64,000 bases of DNA from UBA6107 sp034430175 (GTDB lineage: Bacteria; Chloroflexota; Anaerolineae; Anaerolineales; Anaerolineaceae): the NCBI GenBank assembly GCA_034430175.1, contig DAOUFI010000022.1, positions 62,001-126,000 on the forward strand, written 5' to 3'. How positions within the stretch are numbered: the stretch's first letter is position 1; the number at the start of each line of letters is the position of its first letter. Below are positions 1-7,804 of this stretch, in pieces. The notes below the pieces were generated by a model that saw only the letters and a list, made by a program, of their open reading frames with translations, ran no database searches and was not told the origin of the DNA. The position numbers and the translations under genes are program-made.

Positions 1-18
1 CCGTTTCTATGATAAGTT

Positions 19-909
19 TTAAGCACTTGCCCAACGGGCATAAATCGCTGTTGAAAGGTAACGCCCAGCAGATTTTTCTGTAAGTCCGATCTCACCGCAG
101 GTGGTGGTGCCGTCGAAATTCCGCATCATTTCTTCCACGGCAAAAAACATGGTAGCCGCGGAGGCTTTGACAGCGTATGCTGTTAATTGAATAAATAGTG
201 GATGAGGATCGAGGATCTCACGGCAGGCTTTGAGCAGCCCTGGCAACAGTTTGTAAAATTCCCAGACCTCGCCCTTGGGACCGCGACCGAATTTCGGGGG
301 GTCGAGGATGATTCCTTGATATTTCGCTCCACGCCTTGCTTCGCGCTGAACGAACTTGAGCGCGTCATCAACGATCCAGCGAATGGGAAGCTCGCTGATG
401 CCAGAGAGAGTCTGGTTCTCTTTTGCCCAGGTGACAACTTTTTTGGAGGCATCGAGATGGGTGACCTGCGCGCCTGCCTTGGCGGCTGCCAGCGTTGCCA
501 ATCCGGTGTAACCGAAAAGGTTGAGGACTTTTGGCTGTGTTTTCGCGTTATGAATTACCTTTTCAGCCCAATCCCACTGACAGGATTGTTCGGGAAACAC
601 ACCCAAATGGCGCGACGCGGATGTCTGCACCCAGAAGGAAAGCGAACCATAAGTCATGCGCCAACGTTCGGGAAGTTTGCGGGCGTATTCCCAGTGACCG
701 CCATTCTCTTCAGGTGAGGGTTTGTAAGTAGCGGCTGCCTTTTTCCATTCAAATTCGGGCAGGGCTGGCGACCAGACGGCCTCGGGTTCGGGACGAATAA
801 GAGAATGGTCGCCAAACTGTTCCAGCTTCATACCATTTCCGCTATCGAGCAGGGCGTAATCTTTCCAGTTTTGCGCAGAGAGAAGTTCAAATGAAGGAAT
901 ATTTTCCAT
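19..909 (-). CDS. Class I SAM-dependent methyltransferase, RlmI-like
   Basis: A 296-residue S-adenosylmethionine-dependent methyltransferase of the RlmI/RlmK-like 23S rRNA cytosine methyltransferase group. The SAM-binding motif I (VLNLFGYTGLATLAAAKAGA) lies near residues 128-147, the acidic end of strand 2 is HLDASKK, and the catalytic-loop motif DPPK is at residues 203-206, followed by FGRG. The usual N-terminal PUA RNA-binding domain of RlmI is absent; residues 1-100 look like a short beta-rich extension instead. The substrate is therefore uncertain, although DPPK favours a nucleic-acid base. The ATG start has only a weak A-rich ribosome site upstream. The gene is divergent from the patB-like gene and appears monocistronic within the window. 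Confidence 0.85.
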   Translation of the reverse strand: MENIPSFELLSAQNWKDYALLDSGNGMKLEQFGDHSLIRPEPEAVWSPALPEFEWKKAAATYKPSPEENGGHWEYARKLPERWRMTYGSLSFWVQTSASRHLGVFPEQSCQWDWAEKVIHNAKTQPKVLNLFGYTGLATLAAAKAGAQVTHLDASKKVVTWAKENQTLSGISELPIRWIVDDALKFVQREARRGAKYQGIILDPPKFGRGPKGEVWEFYKLLPGLLKACREILDPHPLFIQLTAYAVKASAATMFFAVEEMMRNFDGTTTCGEIGLTEKSAGRYLSTAIYARWASA

Positions 910-966
910 GAATGATCTTTTTCTTAATCACATATGACAATTATTGAACCAGTTCATTTGCTAATG

Positions 967-974
967 ATTATAAT
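967..974. promoter_or_regulatory. Self-complementary -10 box between divergent genes
   Basis: The octamer ATTATAAT is its own reverse complement, so it gives a perfect TATAAT on either strand. On the plus strand a TTGAAC lies at 944-949 with a long 19-bp spacer, and the patB-like gene starts 38 nt downstream. On the minus strand no clear -35 was seen. It probably serves the plus-strand gene; bidirectional use is an inference. Confidence 0.4.
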
Positions 975-1012
975 AGAAGAACTTTTTTGAATATAAAGGA
1001 TTGCGTATATCC

Positions 1013-2155
1013 ATGTATGACTTTAAGAGTTTTCCTGATCGCCGAAAAACAGAAAGCGTAAAATGGGGTTTGTATGGTAAAGATGTTTTACCCATGTGGG
1101 TGGCAGACATGGATTTTGTCTCCCCACAACCTGTGATTGACGCATTAAAACAACGCGTGGAACATGGGATATTCGGCTACCCGATGATTAGTGATGAGCT
1201 AAAACAGGTCGTGGTCGAGCGAATGGATGAGCGATATTCGTGGAAGATCACCACAGACGATTTGATTTTCGTTCCAGGGGTTGTCTCTGGTTTCAACCTC
1301 GTTTGCCAGGCTTTGAGTGGTGGAAAAGGCTCGATGATCATGCAGACGCCGGTGTACCCGCCATTCCTGACTGCACCGGGAAATGCAGGGATTGATGGGA
1401 TTACAGTTGACCTGGTTCAAAGCGGTACCGGCCAATACATTATTGATTTTGACGCGTTCGAAAGAGGTCTTCGACCAGATACCCGGGTTTTCTTACTGTG
1501 CAATCCACATAACCCGGTGGGACGGGTGTTTAGAAAAGACGAACTTGAAAAGCTGGCAGAGATTTGCCTGCGACACAATGTGGCTATTTGCAGTGATGAG
1601 ATCCACAGCGATTTGATCTACGGAGGATACCGGCATACCCCGATCGCTTCTCTTGGCGAGGAAATTAGTCAAAGGACAATAACACTCATCGCTCCTTCCA
1701 AAACCTTCAATATAGCTGGATTGGAATGCTCAGTGATCATATGTACAAGCAAGGAACTTCGAGAGAAGATCGAATCCGCTCGACGGGGATTGCTCGGGCA
1801 TGTGAATGTGCTGGGGCTTACAGCAGCATACAGTGCTTATAAAGACGGAAGTGAATGGTTGGAAGAATTGCTGAGCGTTCTTCAAAGCAACCGCGATTTG
1901 CTTGTCCGTTTCGTTCATGAAAACCTCAAAGGGATCAAGATGTCGATCCCCGAAGGTACCTACCTGGCATGGTTGGACTGCCGGGGACTGAAAGAAATCG
2001 ATGATCCGTTCAAATTTTTCCTGAATAAAGCAAAAGTCGCCATGAATGACGGACGGGAATTTGGCAGAGCAGGTGAAGGGTTCCTGAGATTAAATTTCGG
2101 CTGCCCGGAGGGAATGTTGATCGAGGCGATGCTAAGGATGAAGCAAGCATTATAG
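1013..2155 (+). CDS. PatB/MalY family PLP-dependent C-S lyase or aminotransferase
   Basis: A fold-type I pyridoxal-phosphate enzyme of the MalY/PatB family, about 380 residues. Members are cystathionine beta-lyases (cleaving C-S bonds to release homocysteine, pyruvate and ammonia) or related aminotransferases. Visible marks are the N-terminal WVADMDF, the cofactor-binding CNPHNPVGRVF segment, SDEIHSDL, and the PLP lysine in APSKTFNIAGL. The C-terminal LRLNFGCPEG is typical. An in-frame TTG at 1001 also exists, but AAAGGA at 995-1000 abuts it, so the ATG at 1013 is preferred. A strong terminator follows directly. Which sulfur substrate it uses cannot be told from sequence. Confidence 0.88.
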   Translation: MYDFKSFPDRRKTESVKWGLYGKDVLPMWVADMDFVSPQPVIDALKQRVEHGIFGYPMISDELKQVVVERMDERYSWKITTDDLIFVPGVVSGFNLVCQALSGGKGSMIMQTPVYPPFLTAPGNAGIDGITVDLVQSGTGQYIIDFDAFERGLRPDTRVFLLCNPHNPVGRVFRKDELEKLAEICLRHNVAICSDEIHSDLIYGGYRHTPIASLGEEISQRTITLIAPSKTFNIAGLECSVIICTSKELREKIESARRGLLGHVNVLGLTAAYSAYKDGSEWLEELLSVLQSNRDLLVRFVHENLKGIKMSIPEGTYLAWLDCRGLKEIDDPFKFFLNKAKVAMNDGREFGRAGEGFLRLNFGCPEGMLIEAMLRMKQAL

Positions 2156-2160
2156 ATAAA

Positions 2161-2192
2161 AACAGAGCTGAGAAACCTCAGCTCTGTTTGCG
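2161..2192. terminator. Bidirectional intrinsic terminator
   Basis: A perfect 12-bp stem (AACAGAGCTGAG / CTCAGCTCTGTT, 2161-2172 and 2177-2188) with loop AAAC. It sits between the convergent patB-like and cold-shock genes. The short T-run on the plus side and the A-run upstream (minus-strand T-run) suggest that it stops both transcripts. Confidence 0.85.
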
Positions 2193-2206
2193 CTTGAACT
2201 TCTAAC

Positions 2207-2419
2207 TTAGGCAATCGCAGTCACATCAGCTGCTTGAAGGCCTTTGGGACCTTTTTCTACAGAAAACTCCACTTTCTGTCCTTCTTTAAGGACACGGTAG
2301 CCGTCCATCTGGATGGCAGAGAAATGAACGAATACATCTTCCGCCCCATCACGTCCAATGAAACCATAGCCTTTGGCGGGGTTGAACCACTTGACGGTCC
2401 CAACAAAACGTTCTGACAT
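2207..2419 (-). CDS. cspA: Cold-shock domain RNA chaperone
   Basis: A complete 70-residue CspA-type protein: a single five-strand OB fold that binds single-stranded RNA and melts structure in mRNAs. The RNP1 motif KGYGFIGRD and RNP2 motif VFVHFSAI are both intact, and the ending LQAADVTAI is typical. The ATG is preceded by GGAGAG. The gene has its own strong promoter and a roughly 60-nt leader that contains a small AGCGGG/CCCGCT hairpin (near 2451-2468). Long structured leaders are a known feature of cold-inducible csp mRNAs, but cold induction here is an inference. It is convergent with the patB-like gene and divergent from the TPR gene. Confidence 0.96.
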   Translation of the reverse strand: MSERFVGTVKWFNPAKGYGFIGRDGAEDVFVHFSAIQMDGYRVLKEGQKVEFSVEKGPKGLQAADVTAIA

Positions 2420-2481
2420 ACTTTATCTCTCCACAAAGAAAAGAATTTAAAGCGGGGGCTAACCCGCTCCGCGACAAAAAA

Positions 2482-2510
2482 ATTCTACAATCTAAATAAA
2501 TGAGTGTCAA
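2482..2510 (-). promoter_or_regulatory. Consensus promoter of the cold-shock gene
   Basis: Read on the minus strand: TTGACA (2505-2510), a 17-bp spacer, then TAGAAT (2482-2487). Transcription should start near 2475, giving a leader of roughly 55 nt before the csp ATG. Confidence 0.8.
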
Positions 2511-2560
2511 GCCAATCATCTGAACATTGTTAAGCGGCTCTTTCTTGGATTACTCTCGGC

Positions 2561-2566
2561 TATAAT
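2561..2566 (+). promoter_or_regulatory. -10 box six bases before an ATG (leaderless promoter)
   Basis: TATAAT at 2561-2566 is followed by exactly six bases (ACTAAT) and the ATG of the TPR gene at 2573. There is no Shine-Dalgarno sequence and no good -35 box. The predicted +1 coincides with the start codon, which implies a leaderless mRNA. Confidence 0.6.
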
Positions 2567-2572
2567 ACTAAT

Positions 2573-3991
2573 ATGCGGTATGTCAGAAATATCAGCATAT
2601 TCGTACTGATCTTGCTCCCGGTTATAGCGGCGTTTTTCGTACCTACCGGAGTGCACGCATTTGGATTGTCACAGGGCTTTAGAGATGCCGCCTACGCTCA
2701 GGTCAATAGTTCGCGCTTGAATGAAACAGAAGCACTACAAACAATCCTGTCTTACGAGCCGTGGCATTATGATAAGTGGCTCCGATTGGGCGAATTACAG
2801 TATGCCATGGAGGAATACCAGGCAGCCATTACCACCTTTGCGACTGTGGACAAAGCAGGAAAGCTGACCGCGAGAGGTGAGTTCGAATATGGGAAGTGCT
2901 TTCTGGCGTTGGGCGAATATGAGAAAGCCCGTGATATTTTCAGAAGCGTGAGTGAAAGGGGAGTGGTCGATACCAGGTTCCTACTGGAATTGGCTGAGGT
3001 GCAGGAATCGATCAACGATTCATATGGAACAAAAACAACTCTTCTGCTGGCGCACGGATTAGACCCAAACGATCACAAGATCAATTACGCGCTGGGTGTG
3101 CAATTAGCTGCCACACAACCGGATGATGCGGTTTTCTTCCTTAATGATGCCCTGTCGGATATGGAATATCAGGTAGCCAGTAGTGCTCTTATGAATGTAA
3201 TCTTGACCACTCAGGTCCTGGGTCAGGATGCTTCAAGGTTTGTATATATTGGTCAGGAATTGAGTCTCCTGGGGGAATGGGAAGCTGCGAGCGCGGCTTT
3301 CCTCAATTCAACAGCGATTGATCCAAAAAATGCCTACGCCTGGGCGCTGGCTGGTGAGGCGGTACAACACGTAAATGGAGATGGATATCCTTATCTGCAA
3401 AAAGCACTCGAATTGGATCCCCACTCAGATATTGTAAATGGCCTGGCAGCGTTATACTACCGGCGTCAATCCAAATTGGACGTGGCTTTGATCTACCTGT
3501 ACGCTGCCGCTGAAAACAACCCCAATGAAAGTACATGGCAGATCGAGATCGGCGCTACTCTGGCGCTGCAGGGAAACCTGGAAGAAGCCCTGATGCACTA
3601 TCAAATGGCAACATTGATGGACTCAGAGAACTGGGTCACATGGAGGCAGTTAGCCGCCTTTTGTGTTCTGCATAATTACAAAGTGGATACCGAAGGGTTC
3701 GAAGCCGCGCGGCGTGCGTTACTGCTAAACCCGGATTCACCCTCGTTGCTTGATCTTATGGGTACAGTCTATATGATCATGGACAATCTAAGTGAAGCGG
3801 AACGATTTTATCTGCAGGCAAATCAAGTCGCGCCCAACCAGGCGGAGATTTTATATCACCTTGGACAACTTTACATGGAAAAAGGTGACACAAAAAACGC
3901 GCTTTATTATTTGCAGCAGGCGGCAGTCTTTGCCACCGATAACCGTATTCGAGAAAACGCCAACCGTCTGATCCGGCAAATTGGTGGTTGA
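2573..3991 (+). CDS. Secreted or membrane-anchored TPR-repeat protein
   Basis: A 472-residue protein. A hydrophobic N-terminal segment (about residues 8-30, ending GVHAFG) reads as a signal peptide or anchor, and the rest is a run of tetratricopeptide repeats. Repeat units are recognisable by paired alanine/tyrosine helices such as KWLRLGELQYAMEEYQAAI, LEEALMHYQMATLMD and AEILYHLGQLYMEKGDTKNA. TPR solenoids scaffold protein contacts; no enzymatic domain is visible. The gene is followed 23 nt later by a lipoprotein gene, so the two may be co-expressed at the cell surface. The partner and the precise role are unknown. Confidence 0.85.
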   Translation: MRYVRNISIFVLILLPVIAAFFVPTGVHAFGLSQGFRDAAYAQVNSSRLNETEALQTILSYEPWHYDKWLRLGELQYAMEEYQAAITTFATVDKAGKLTARGEFEYGKCFLALGEYEKARDIFRSVSERGVVDTRFLLELAEVQESINDSYGTKTTLLLAHGLDPNDHKINYALGVQLAATQPDDAVFFLNDALSDMEYQVASSALMNVILTTQVLGQDASRFVYIGQELSLLGEWEAASAAFLNSTAIDPKNAYAWALAGEAVQHVNGDGYPYLQKALELDPHSDIVNGLAALYYRRQSKLDVALIYLYAAAENNPNESTWQIEIGATLALQGNLEEALMHYQMATLMDSENWVTWRQLAAFCVLHNYKVDTEGFEAARRALLLNPDSPSLLDLMGTVYMIMDNLSEAERFYLQANQVAPNQAEILYHLGQLYMEKGDTKNALYYLQQAAVFATDNRIRENANRLIRQIGG

Positions 3992-4014
3992 ATCATTGGA
4001 AAAAGGAACCGTCC

Positions 4015-4671
4015 ATGAAAAAACGAATCATACTTTCTTTTTTGATCCTGGCTTTTACTCTTTCAGGTTGCCAGTTGTTGAGTAGCCCTGGAAAACTCAA
4101 GGAATCATCCGTGAGTGGTTCGTTACTCTTTTCTGAAGATTTTTCAAGCAATTCGAACGGCTGGGGTACTTCAGGAAACAATATCGGCGAGATCAATTTC
4201 ATTTATGAAGGTCTTGAGATAAAGGTAAATACCCCAAATTCGCTTCTATGGACAACAACTAATGATCTGTTTAAAGATAGTCAGATAGAGGTAGATGGAG
4301 TTTTGCTTGGCGGTCCAACGAATGATGCGTTTGGAGTAGTTTGCCGATACCAGGATAAAGATAATTACTACGGTTTTCTTCTCAGTCATGATGGCTATTA
4401 CGGTATCTTTAAAATGGCGAATGGCAGCCTGAACCTGATCGACTCAGAAGGCGGTTTACAGTTCAGCGAGGTTATCCGTCAGGGTGGTGTTGTTAACCAC
4501 ATCCAGGCAATCTGCAAAGGTGATTCATTAAGGCTGACTGTCAATGGTACTCTTCTTGCAGAGGTACAAGATGGCAGTTTCACGCAAGGCAAAATCGGAT
4601 TGATTGTCGGAACGTACGAAACAGCCGGTGCCGATGTCTTTTTTGATAATTTTATTGTTTTACAACCATAG
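4015..4671 (+). CDS. Lipoprotein with a LamG-like beta-sandwich domain
   Basis: A 218-residue lipoprotein. The signal peptide ends in the lipobox LSGC, with the lipidated cysteine at residue 19, so it should be processed by the Lgt and LspA encoded in this same window. The mature part (FSEDFSSNSNGWGT..., ending ADVFFDNFIVLQP) has the pattern of concanavalin/LamG-like 3-keto-disaccharide-hydrolase-type beta-sandwiches common in secreted proteins of this phylum. The ATG at 4015 has AAAAGGA (4001-4007) at good spacing, which decides it over an upstream in-frame ATG at 3988. It follows the TPR gene. A sugar-binding or scaffold role is possible, but no catalytic residues were recognised. Confidence 0.75.
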   Translation: MKKRIILSFLILAFTLSGCQLLSSPGKLKESSVSGSLLFSEDFSSNSNGWGTSGNNIGEINFIYEGLEIKVNTPNSLLWTTTNDLFKDSQIEVDGVLLGGPTNDAFGVVCRYQDKDNYYGFLLSHDGYYGIFKMANGSLNLIDSEGGLQFSEVIRQGGVVNHIQAICKGDSLRLTVNGTLLAEVQDGSFTQGKIGLIVGTYETAGADVFFDNFIVLQP

Positions 4672-4674
4672 GAT

Positions 4675-5955
4675 ATGAAAGTCTTTTTTGATAGCATTGG
4701 CTGCCGCCTGAACCAGGCAGAGATCGAGCATATGGCAGCTGTTTTTCGACTGTCGGGGCATGAAATTATTGACACTCCGAGGAATGCAGATCTGGTGGTT
4801 ATCAACTCGTGTGCCGTCACCGCAGCGGCAGCATCGGATTCGAGGGCAAAGGTACGCCAGGCATTCAAAGCGGGAGCTCAGCAGATCATATTAACCGGAT
4901 GCTGGGCGACCATCGAACCGGAAGACGCAAAGGCTTTGCCTGGAGTTGCCGTAGTCTTTAAGAACAATGAAAAGGATGAACTTCCCGAAAGAATCCTTGG
5001 AACTGCGATATCGCTTTTCGATCTTGAGCCATTAGAAAGGCAACCTCTCCCCGGCACGCACCACAGAACCCGAGCTTTTATCAAAGTCCAGGATGGCTGC
5101 GATAATTATTGTACTTTTTGTATCACACGGGTGGCACGAGGACAATCAAGGTCAGTGCACAAAAACGAAATCCTGTCTGAAGTTTTACGCGCGCAAAAAG
5201 GTGGCGCGCATGAGATCGTGCTAAGCGGAGTGAACCTGGGCGCATGGGGGCACGACTTGGGGGAGGGGGAGAATCTTACCAATTTGATCTCTTATTTGTT
5301 GGATAACACACAGATAGAGAGGGTTAGGTTGTCGTCGATTGAGCCATGGGATATGGACGAACATTTCCTGGATCTTTGGCAAAACAGGCGTATGTGCCGG
5401 CATTTTCACATTCCGTTGCAATCGGGCTGTGAAAACACGCTCAAAAGGATGGGGCGCAGGACCACACCCGACCAATACCGGCGATTGATTTCCAGTTTAC
5501 GCGAACGGATTCCTGACGCTGCGATTACGACTGACATCATAGTGGGTTTCGTCGGTGAGAGCGTTGAGGAACATACTGAAAGTTTGGTATTCGTCAAAGA
5601 GATGAAATTTGCGGGTGGTCATGTGTTTCGCTTTTCACCCAGAGAAGGAACTCCCGCCTGGCAGCTTGGTGGAAGAGTGAATGGAAAAATCGCTCACACG
5701 TGGAGTGAAGAGATGAGGCAAGTCATCCGCGCATCTGAAATCGAATATTGGCATGAGTACCAGAATCAAACGGTGGAAGTACTTTGGGAGAGTTCAGAGA
5801 AGTTGGCAGATGGTAAATGGAGATTACATGGATTGAGCGAGAACTACCTGCCAATCTCACTTCTGTCTGAGGAAGATCGACATAATCAATTTGATGAGGT
5901 TATGATTACTGGAATTCAGGACGAATACCTCGAAGCAGTTTTTACTTCCATGTAA
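4675..5955 (+). CDS. mtaB: tRNA t6A37 C2-methylthiotransferase MtaB
   Basis: A 426-residue radical-SAM methylthiotransferase that converts t6A to ms2t6A at position 37 of tRNAs. It has the UPF0004 N-terminal domain with three conserved cysteines (GCRLNQAE, NSCAVT, TGCW) that hold the auxiliary 4Fe-4S cluster. The radical-SAM CxxxCxxC motif CDNYCTFC is near residues 139-146, and a C-terminal TRAM-like region follows. The GCRLNQAE signature and the length fit MtaB rather than MiaB or RimO. Only 3 nt separate it from the lipoprotein gene and 19 nt from the alpha-glucosidase, so it is probably translated from a shared transcript. Confidence 0.93.
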   Translation: MKVFFDSIGCRLNQAEIEHMAAVFRLSGHEIIDTPRNADLVVINSCAVTAAAASDSRAKVRQAFKAGAQQIILTGCWATIEPEDAKALPGVAVVFKNNEKDELPERILGTAISLFDLEPLERQPLPGTHHRTRAFIKVQDGCDNYCTFCITRVARGQSRSVHKNEILSEVLRAQKGGAHEIVLSGVNLGAWGHDLGEGENLTNLISYLLDNTQIERVRLSSIEPWDMDEHFLDLWQNRRMCRHFHIPLQSGCENTLKRMGRRTTPDQYRRLISSLRERIPDAAITTDIIVGFVGESVEEHTESLVFVKEMKFAGGHVFRFSPREGTPAWQLGGRVNGKIAHTWSEEMRQVIRASEIEYWHEYQNQTVEVLWESSEKLADGKWRLHGLSENYLPISLLSEEDRHNQFDEVMITGIQDEYLEAVFTSM

Positions 5956-5974
5956 TTATGTATTGGAGATCACA

Positions 5975-7672
5975 ATGCAAAACGAGTTCAAATGGTGGCA
6001 AAGCGCAGTTTTTTATCAAATCTATCCGCGTAGTTTTGCTGATGGAAATGGGGATGGAATTGGCGATTTCAAAGGAATGATCGGCAAGCTTGATTATCTC
6101 AAGAATCTCGGGATCGATGCTGTTTGGTTATCCCCGCATTATCCATCTCCGAATGTGGACTGCGGTTACGATATTTCCGATTACATTGGAGTTGCACCGG
6201 AATATGGAACCTTGAATGAGTTCAAACAATTCTTGGAAGGACTCCATAAACGCAATATAAAACTTGTTCTGGATCTGGTGATGAACCATACCTCGAATCA
6301 ACATCCATGGTTCATTGAATCAAAATCCAGCCTGGATAACCCGAAACGTGAATGGTACATCTGGAAGAAAGGAATGAATGGGAATCCTCCCAACGATTGG
6401 TATTCAACATTTGGTGGAAGTGCTTGGGAATTTGATCCTCAGACTGATGAATATTATTACCACTTTTTCTTCAAGGAACAGCCAGATCTAAACTGGCGTA
6501 ACCCGGCGGTTAAACAAGCGATATTCGATTCCGCGCGTTTCTGGCTAGAGTTGGGAGTGGATGGGTTCAGGCTCGATGCGGTTGGAACGCTTTTTGAAGA
6601 TGAACGTTATTTGGATCATGGAGTGAAGGAAAGCCAATACGAGCTTTACCATAAAGAAAACTCAAATCCAAGTGAGGAAGAAAGAGAGCATTTCTCCAAA
6701 ACCTGGGAGGAGATGTTCAGATATCAACATGACCTGCCGGAGGTTCACCAAGTGATGCGTGAATTGCGCCGGGTGGTTGATGAATATCCAGATCGGGTAC
6801 TGATCGGTGAAACGGACGAAATTGCTTTTTATGGAAATAACAATGATGAGTTGCATCTGAATTTTAATTTTCCACTGATGCGTACCAAAAGGATCACGGC
6901 GAAGCATGTGTTTACAAATCAAACTGAACGGCTAACAAAACTGCCGGAAGGTGCCTGGCCGTGCAACACCCTTGGCAATCATGATAATTCACGGATGTAT
7001 AGCGCGTTTGGTGATGGAGTTCACAATGATGACCAGGCACGTCTCAATCTATTGATGTTATTAACTTTGAAGGGAACACCGTTTCTGTACAACGGAGAAG
7101 AAATCGGCATGTCTGATTATATTTGTGCCGACCCTTCCACTTTTCAGGATTCATCAGCTAAGTTTGCTTACTGGATGAGTACAACGATTTTTAAAATGGG
7201 TGAGCAGGAAGCGGCGAAAAGAGCTGCAGAATATGGTCGGGATCGATGCCGTACCCCTATGCAATGGTCGGCAGCGACTAATGCCGGGTTTTCTCCGGAA
7301 GGAGTGACTACTTGGCTGCCGGTCAATCCTGATTATAAGAATAAAGTTAACTTTGCTGAGCAATTCGACGATAAAATGTCTCTCTGGCACTACTACAAAG
7401 CACTGCTGACTTTTCGGAAATCTTCGCCAGCGCTTCAGACCGGCAATTTTGACTGGATGGATCTGCAATTGGCTGATTTCATCGCGTTTGAGCGAAGACA
7501 AGGCGAAGAAATTTTCGCTATCTTCTTGAATTTCTCAGACAAATCAACTGAAGTAAAGATGGATCAAAGGTGGCAAATTCGGTTAACCACCCGGAGGGAT
7601 AAGGTGGAGTTTAGAGGAAAGACGGTTAAGTTCGCTCCTTTTACAGGTGCTATCGTGCAGGAATTGGCTTGA
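5975..7672 (+). CDS. GH13 alpha-glucosidase / oligo-1,6-glucosidase-like
   Basis: A 565-residue cytoplasmic glycoside hydrolase family 13 enzyme with a complete (beta/alpha)8 barrel. The conserved regions are DLVMNHTS, GVDGFRLDAV (catalytic nucleophile Asp about residue 201), LIGETDE (acid/base Glu about 279) and LGNHDNSR (transition-state Asp about 337). No signal peptide is present, so it probably hydrolyses imported maltose, isomaltose or trehalose-type oligosaccharides. The bond specificity cannot be assigned. The ATG at 5975 is chosen because GGAG (5965-5968) lies at proper spacing; a TTG at 5963 would overlap that site. No sugar transporter lies nearby. Confidence 0.9.
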   Translation: MQNEFKWWQSAVFYQIYPRSFADGNGDGIGDFKGMIGKLDYLKNLGIDAVWLSPHYPSPNVDCGYDISDYIGVAPEYGTLNEFKQFLEGLHKRNIKLVLDLVMNHTSNQHPWFIESKSSLDNPKREWYIWKKGMNGNPPNDWYSTFGGSAWEFDPQTDEYYYHFFFKEQPDLNWRNPAVKQAIFDSARFWLELGVDGFRLDAVGTLFEDERYLDHGVKESQYELYHKENSNPSEEEREHFSKTWEEMFRYQHDLPEVHQVMRELRRVVDEYPDRVLIGETDEIAFYGNNNDELHLNFNFPLMRTKRITAKHVFTNQTERLTKLPEGAWPCNTLGNHDNSRMYSAFGDGVHNDDQARLNLLMLLTLKGTPFLYNGEEIGMSDYICADPSTFQDSSAKFAYWMSTTIFKMGEQEAAKRAAEYGRDRCRTPMQWSAATNAGFSPEGVTTWLPVNPDYKNKVNFAEQFDDKMSLWHYYKALLTFRKSSPALQTGNFDWMDLQLADFIAFERRQGEEIFAIFLNFSDKSTEVKMDQRWQIRLTTRRDKVEFRGKTVKFAPFTGAIVQELA

Positions 7673-7731
7673 CTTTGAGATATTGCGCAAAAATAACAGA
7701 CTATAATGGACTTGATTCCTCATCACCGAAA

Positions 7732-7760
7732 TTGACCAAAGCTGACAATGGATTTATAAT
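7732..7760 (+). promoter_or_regulatory. Consensus promoter of the potassium-uptake operon
   Basis: TTGACC (7732-7737), a 17-bp spacer, then TATAAT (7755-7760), with the permease ATG 44 nt downstream. This probably drives the permease and both RCK genes. Confidence 0.8.
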
Positions 7761-7804
7761 CGCCCTCTTGTGCTTATTGATCGGATGGTCAAAAGGATAA
7801 TTGG

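Noticed and set aside
2440..2475. AGCGGG/CCCGCT hairpin as a terminator
   Set aside because: It has no T-run and lies in the leader of the cold-shock mRNA, so a leader structure is the simpler reading.
7673..7804. Possible c-di-AMP (ydaO-type) riboswitch before the KimA-like gene
   Set aside because: The gap holds a clear promoter and only about 40 nt of leader, and none of the conserved ydaO core segments could be found.
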